Below, piece after piece: positions 59,115 to 64,000 of a DNA stretch of 64,000 bases. Positions within the stretch are counted from its first letter, which is position 1; each line of letters opens with the position of its first letter. The notes under the pieces were generated by a model, which saw only the letters and a program-made list of their open reading frames with translations, made no database searches and had not been told where the DNA came from. Position numbers and translations under genes: made by a program. The stretch comes from Pezicula radicicola (taxonomy: Eukaryota > Ascomycota > Leotiomycetes > Helotiales > Dermateaceae). Where the stretch lies: NCBI GenBank assembly GCA_003008705.1, contig PDUO01000036.1, forward strand, positions 505,968 to 569,967, given 5' to 3'.

Positions 59115-62100
59115 ATGAATTTTCTATCCGAACAGTCAAATCCAATGCCATCTCAGCAATTTTCACAATCCACAACCCGCAAGCGGGCCCCAAAGGCACC
59201 AACTATGTCTCCCGAGAGATGGAAACCTTGCGAGGATCGAATAAAGCAACTCTGGGTCCACGAAAGCTATTCTATTGATAACTTACGAAAGACTATAAAC
59301 AAAGAGTTCGGCCTTGAAACTACGCGAGTCACCCTTTCTTCTTGCATATCAATAGACAGATGATGGCTACATTCGAAGCCCCAAATTGCATCTGATCTTT
59401 ATTAGCAGGAGTTTCAGTTCACGAAGGCATTGGTTGAGCGTAGAGATCAGAGCTGTAGGCTAATACTAGTGCAGAAAACGTCAATATGTAGCCCAGCTCG
59501 ACAACATGAAAATTGAACGAAACGTGAAGGTGAAGGAGCGGAGAGCAATTGTACGGCACATCGACAACCGAGTACGCAAGACCGGAAAGAAGAGTAGCCA
59601 TGTACGTGTCAGAGGACATAATATAAGTCATCAAAAGCTAGACCGCTGGTCAAAAGAATTTTTCATAGATCAACAGTACAGGTGCACAAGCCCACAGTCT
59701 CGTGAGTCTATCTTTGCTGCTCTTTCTTCAAATAAAGTACTATACTGATGGCCTGTTGAAAGCATTGCCAAGCGGCATCAGCATATATACCAACTCACTG
59801 CGCGGCTCTCCAACGTTAATCACATCCTCTCTTTCAGACAGCCGCCCATTAGGTGCAGAATCAATGAACTCGAAGGCTATGAGAAGTGCTCTTGTACAAC
59901 GGCTACTTGCCTATGCTCAAACCCCGAATCATATAATTCAGTCTCAGGGAGCGCAAGCGATCTTCAATGATCTTCAGCTCATCCTCAGCTGTAATCGTGG
60001 CACCTGTAAAAAACATGGCATTGGCGCATGGAATCCTACATTGGAGAAAGATATCACACGTCTACGGAACTTAATAAACATGGATATCAACCAGAAGCTT
60101 GTTGTGGAGAGGCAAGCTAGCAGTAGGTAACAATATGACACATAAAATTTTGAATACTAAACTGCAATAGATGCACAGGAGAGGTTTGCAGTCGAAGTAA
60201 ACAGGATTTCTCAAAACAGACCATCACGGCGAAATTATCATTATGCATTTTGGAAGACTCCATATTGCGATGTAGCAGCGTCGTTTTGGACAACCCAAAC
60301 TGTTGCCGATGCTACTATGGCAGGACAAGATGCGTCTGTCATGAATGAGGAAGACTTGGCTGTTAGAATTGCATTGATTCCTAGAACTTGTGGAAGGAGT
60401 TCATTACGTGTCATATGCGATTTCGATTTCACTCCAAATATCGATCCATTTACAAAAATCACGTATCAAGCAATGATTCCGAACGAATCTGAAGTATTCA
60501 CGATTGTGGCTTCTGGGGAAGTCAGGGGGCTTATGGAACTTCTTGAAAGTGGCACAGCATCCTTAACTGATCGTGATGAACAAGGACGATCACTTCTGAA
60601 TGTGAGTTATCATACATTAATCATTGAATAAGTAGTAACTTCGGAACAGTATGCAATATGCAATGCTCGTGTGGAGATGTGCCGATTTTTAGTTGAAAGA
60701 AAAGCAGATGTTGATTCAATTGAGCCAGATGCTTTAGGATATTTTGGGTAAGGCTGTTTCTAGCACTTGCACTATCGATGCTCTAGATTTTCATCCTAGG
60801 AATAAAAGCTAATAATGGAAATTAGTCCAGTACATTCAATTCAAGGCAAGAATGATACCGAGATCGATAAGCAAGAACGCCACGAAAAAACGAGCTGTTT
60901 AAAGATAATGCTACAAGCTGGAGGAGACCCATCCCTTCAAGTGTACCTGGGAGGCGGTGATTGGAGTGATTGCTTCACAATGACGATCGAACAGCGCTCA
61001 ATAGTAAATATGACTGTCTTTGAATAGCCGTAAAGTGCGCTAACTTCAATCAGACCGCGCTAAGGCATATGCTAGACTTAGGAGAGCCATTTATCAGCTC
61101 GAGAAGTACCTGCAAAGAATTTCTGCCATCCGAGAATTACGAGTATTCTCCTCTGATATTGCTAGCGAACGACTGCGGATATACGTTCGGTGGAACACTT
61201 GATATCGTTGATAAAGCAATCCTCCTCATTCAAAGAAAAGCTGACATCTCATATCGTCATTCCAGTAGTGGTAATACAGTTCTCCATACGCTTCTGGGAT
61301 GTAGACGTTACTACGAGAGAATATCAAGAAAAACAGCTCGTGGATGGGGTAGGCTACGCCAGTATAACCTGTCCTTGACAGAGCCAATGGATCTACTCAT
61401 TGCCTTTATAACGGCGGGTGCAGACGTGTATGCCACTAACAATTATGGCAACACTCCATCTATCGTAGCGAGAGAATATAACCGAGAAGAGGAGTGGATC
61501 AAAGCCCTTGAAGCATGTGGCTATGATTCTGAAGAGGTCTTAGAACATCCACACCCAAGTGTTAATGATCCGAAGCATAAACGACAGACATCTAAACTTT
61601 CCTTCGAAGAATACTGTGAGCGACGAAGTGAGAGATTACGATCCGTGGTGGCCCAGGCGGGGCTAGAAGCCGGGGGAGAGGACGACAAGGATAGCGATGA
61701 TGACGATTCCAATTATGAACTCCAAAAGAACAAGAATTCCGACTTGGCCAATTCAGACACGCCCGAATGTGAATGTGACCCTGAATGGGCAGAATGTGAT
61801 GCAGAGAGTCCAGGCAATGATGGCGGACATGCAACAACGACTCCTAAAGATGCAGAATACGCTAATCACGACATGGATCGAAACGTTGAGGGTATCGAAG
61901 ATGACTTTCATGACCTGTCAATGGGGTTTCATCATGACCAAGTATCGGCTTATAACCACGGCGAAGAAGAAAGATTTGACTCAACTTATTTCGACATGGC
62001 TACTTTATTCGCAGATGATTTCTTTGATTTCAACAACGACGACAACCTTGATTTTCAAACCGCAGACTGCAATATGTATGACGTTTTAGGCGAACAGTCG

Positions 62101-62376
62101 GATCAAATAGTAACAGATGTGGCTGGCGGAGCGAAGCCTGGCTTCAATGGCTCGCTTACTTATGAACCCCTCGATTTCGACAACAACCTTTACGTCGAAA
62201 CTGTTAATTATAATCCTCAAGAACAAGATATTACGGAGTATAATGGTCAGGAATTGATGACTGGTTATGGCAAAGGCGACGAGTTTGAAGAGATGGATTT
62301 TGATATGAATCCCTCGCTTACAGCCATGAGAATGCTGGAGGAATTTGTCGAATTTGAGAAGATGGTCAATTTTTAG
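59115..62376 (+). CDS. Clr5-domain and ankyrin-repeat protein
   Basis: Exons 59115-59327, about 59470-59701, 59763-60122, 60171-60601, 60650-60747, 60826-61003 and 61054-62376; every later junction keeps phase, the first intron is uncertain. N-terminus: a Clr5 domain (RWKPCEDRIKQLWVHESYSI, DNLRKTINKEFG), then a SSHVRVRGHNISHQKLDRW block of unknown role, a long middle section, and ankyrin-like units (VRGLMELLESGTASLTDRDE, EMCRFLVERKADVD, AGADVYATNNYGNTPS). The tail (about the last 250 aa) is very acidic and Asn/Asp-rich. Clr5 is named for a fission yeast chromatin-silencing factor; the ankyrin part suggests protein binding. Possibly a nuclear regulator, inferred only. Confidence 0.78.
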
Positions 62377-63187
62377 GATTCTAGATTAGGTAGTATGGAA
62401 GATATATATTGTTAGTTATCTTCTTGTATATATGTTTAGTACTTACAAGCTGCTAGCAATATTATTAAAGCCTACAAATTCTCTCGACTGGCAAGCAAAC
62501 ACTCTGTCGCTTAATTTAGGGGCTGTATGTGCAGAGCCAGTGTTTAATTGCAAAACAAAGTGGATACTCATTACCTTTTGGAACCTCCTCCTAAGAAGTA
62601 TAGATATTCAGGTGCTCCTTCTAGAAATCAACTATTTTATGGCCATCTACTCTAAATAATCAACTTTTGTCGTTACAATAGGATTATCTCTTAGAGCAAG
62701 CAAGTTCTTCTCTGATTAGGTGATTAGTAAAAAGCTGACAAAGCGAGTTACATATTTACAACCTCTATTTATCCTTTCTAGTTTGGACAATGACTGACTC
62801 GACTGTATAGCTTTCCTCCGGTTCCGGCGTCTTCTTGATTCCTACACCACTTAACACAATCCATATTTGCTGTAGCCCTCTATTAGCGCAAGAGGGTAAA
62901 GGTTTGCAACATTCAAAACTAGCTAGAGCTAGATTAATGACACCACAATCTATGCTTGAAAAAACTATCATTTCACCAAGCGTAAGTAAATGTACTGTTA
63001 AAGCGATGGCGATGAACAACCTACAGTCTTTTCAAAAATAATCTTGGTGCCGTACATTGGTAAAGGCCACAGAACGATCTACCAGCAAAGATTGCAACGG
63101 CCCAGTAGGCCGCAATCCTTGACATGTGCTTCATGTACTTTACTTTTTCGTGGCTGAAGTACGTGTGTTGGTCGAAACTTGTGTGTC
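62377..63187. other. intergenic between convergent genes
   Basis: AT-rich with short frames only; nothing recognised. Confidence 0.4.
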
Positions 63188-64000
63188 CTAGGCAGCCAAA
63201 ACCGTCCAGCTGGGAGGAGTGAAGACGCGAAGCTTGTGAAGTGCATGTTCAACGGCCTCAAATCCCGCTGTCGTATTACCACTCCCAATACCATTTGAGT
63301 TATAATTCGGACATACAGCTAGCGCCGAATGACCACCACAAGCCCTATTTGAGGAAATCTTATACGTGAACTGGCCATAAGCATTGTAGTCTTCGAGTTG
63401 AGATGAACGTGGAATGATTTGAGAATATAATGACCGGTAGACTACTGATGAAAGGATGTAGATAATGACTATCAGAAAGGTAATGCAATTATTTACGTCT
63501 TCGTAGTACACAAGTAGGAAGTAGGCGGAAGCTGTTGGGAGGATACCATTCAGCGTTGGTGGAATTAGCATCAATCTGATTAGCGTATTAGTGTCATATA
63601 CTCCATTTACAAAGGAGACCACCATCAAGCTACCAACGAACCAGCATTGGGCTTTGTGGAAGTCTTCTAGAAGATCCTTCCAAGTCTCCAGTCTTAGATC
63701 GACGATTTTAGGAGAGTTTTCAGTTTGAGCCGATTTCTGGTTGATTCTGTTGCCTCTGTTCCCATAGCCTCTCTTGCAAGTGATGATATAGATTCTTGCG
63801 AAGAAAAGTGGGTTTGAAGGCTTCCTTGGTATCTCTCTGCTGTCCAGGCTTGCGATATTTTGGGTGTGGCTTAATAAGGAAGTAGCAGAAGCAAGGCCAA
63901 AATATGACAAGAAGTCCACATTGCATAATATACGATGCGAATACCTATTATCGTGAATGACTACGAATCGTGCTTGAAATCGAAGTACGGATACCAATAC
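63188..64000 (-). CDS. membrane protein, 5' end outside window
   Basis: The C-terminal part of a minus-strand gene cut by the right edge. Open to the edge, but intron boundaries upstream of about 63720 are unclear, so the distal half may include intron sequence. Hydrophobic segments: CWFVGSLMVVSFVNGVY, LIPPTLNGILPTASAYFLLVYY and CITFLIVIIYILSSVVY, three likely transmembrane helices preceded by a charged amphipathic stretch (RLETWKDLLEDFHKAQ). After the helices comes an extracellular-like Cys/Asn/Gly-rich end. This matches a common group of uncharacterised multi-TM proteins of filamentous fungi; no function can be given. Confidence 0.6.
   Translation of the reverse strand, partial: VLVSVLRFQARFVVIHDNRYSHRILCNVDFLSYFGLASATSLLSHTQNIASLDSREIPRKPSNPLFFARIYIITCKRGYGNRGNRINQKSAQTENSPKIVDLRLETWKDLLEDFHKAQCWFVGSLMVVSFVNGVYDTNTLIRLMLIPPTLNGILPTASAYFLLVYYEDVNNCITFLIVIIYILSSVVYRSLYSQIIPRSSQLEDYNAYGQFTYKISSNRACGGHSALAVCPNYNSNGIGSGNTTAGFEAVEHALHKLRVFTPPSWTVLAA

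Overview
The window is nuclear DNA of a filamentous ascomycete. Genes carry short GT-AG introns (mostly 48-80 bp), the gene-free stretches are AT-rich, and the gene content is typical of Pezizomycotina: Zn2Cys6 regulators, a HeLo-like/STAND N-terminal domain, a Clr5 plus ankyrin protein, mannitol-1-phosphate dehydrogenase and PRISE-type SDRs. The overall flavour suggests Leotiomycetes (Helotiales, Sclerotiniaceae-like), but that placement is inference. Two ambiguous bases (near 1984 and 42024) mark a draft assembly, so single-base frameshifts need caution.

Left part (1-13.2 kb): the 3' part of an AAA-ATPase gene, a MITE-like repeat with a doubtful small gene, a BTB-bromodomain fusion protein, and then a small regulatory/metabolic neighbourhood. 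That neighbourhood holds a Zn2Cys6 factor, an SDR reductase with a frameshift, a second Zn2Cys6 factor with a frameshift, and, divergent from the latter, a Gal80-like Gfo/Idh/MocA protein whose catalytic EKP lysine is replaced by Trp. The last pair resembles a Gal4/Gal80-type sensor-regulator arrangement and is the most interesting hypothesis in the window.

Middle part (13.7-33.9 kb): a HeLo-like N-terminal protein, a complete non-autonomous hAT-type element with a perfect 8-bp target duplication, a CHIP-like TPR/U-box E3 ligase, a GFA-family zinc protein, a secreted S10 serine carboxypeptidase, a PRISE-type reductase, an M20 peptidase relic and a small two-TM protein. Between them lie long gene-poor AT-rich tracts, one of which contains an isolated GC-rich near-perfect hairpin.

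Right part (34.7-64 kb): a third Zn2Cys6 factor, a Ser/Thr-rich single-pass membrane protein, the COPI beta' subunit, mannitol-1-phosphate 5-dehydrogenase, a degenerate interstitial telomere-like tract, an unrecognised 384-aa protein, a Cdc25/rhodanese-type phosphatase, a small acidic two-TM protein, a Clr5-ankyrin protein, and the end of a membrane-protein gene cut by the right edge. Gene models were built by reading splice signals against frame continuity; intron positions are exact where phase fits and flagged where they do not.
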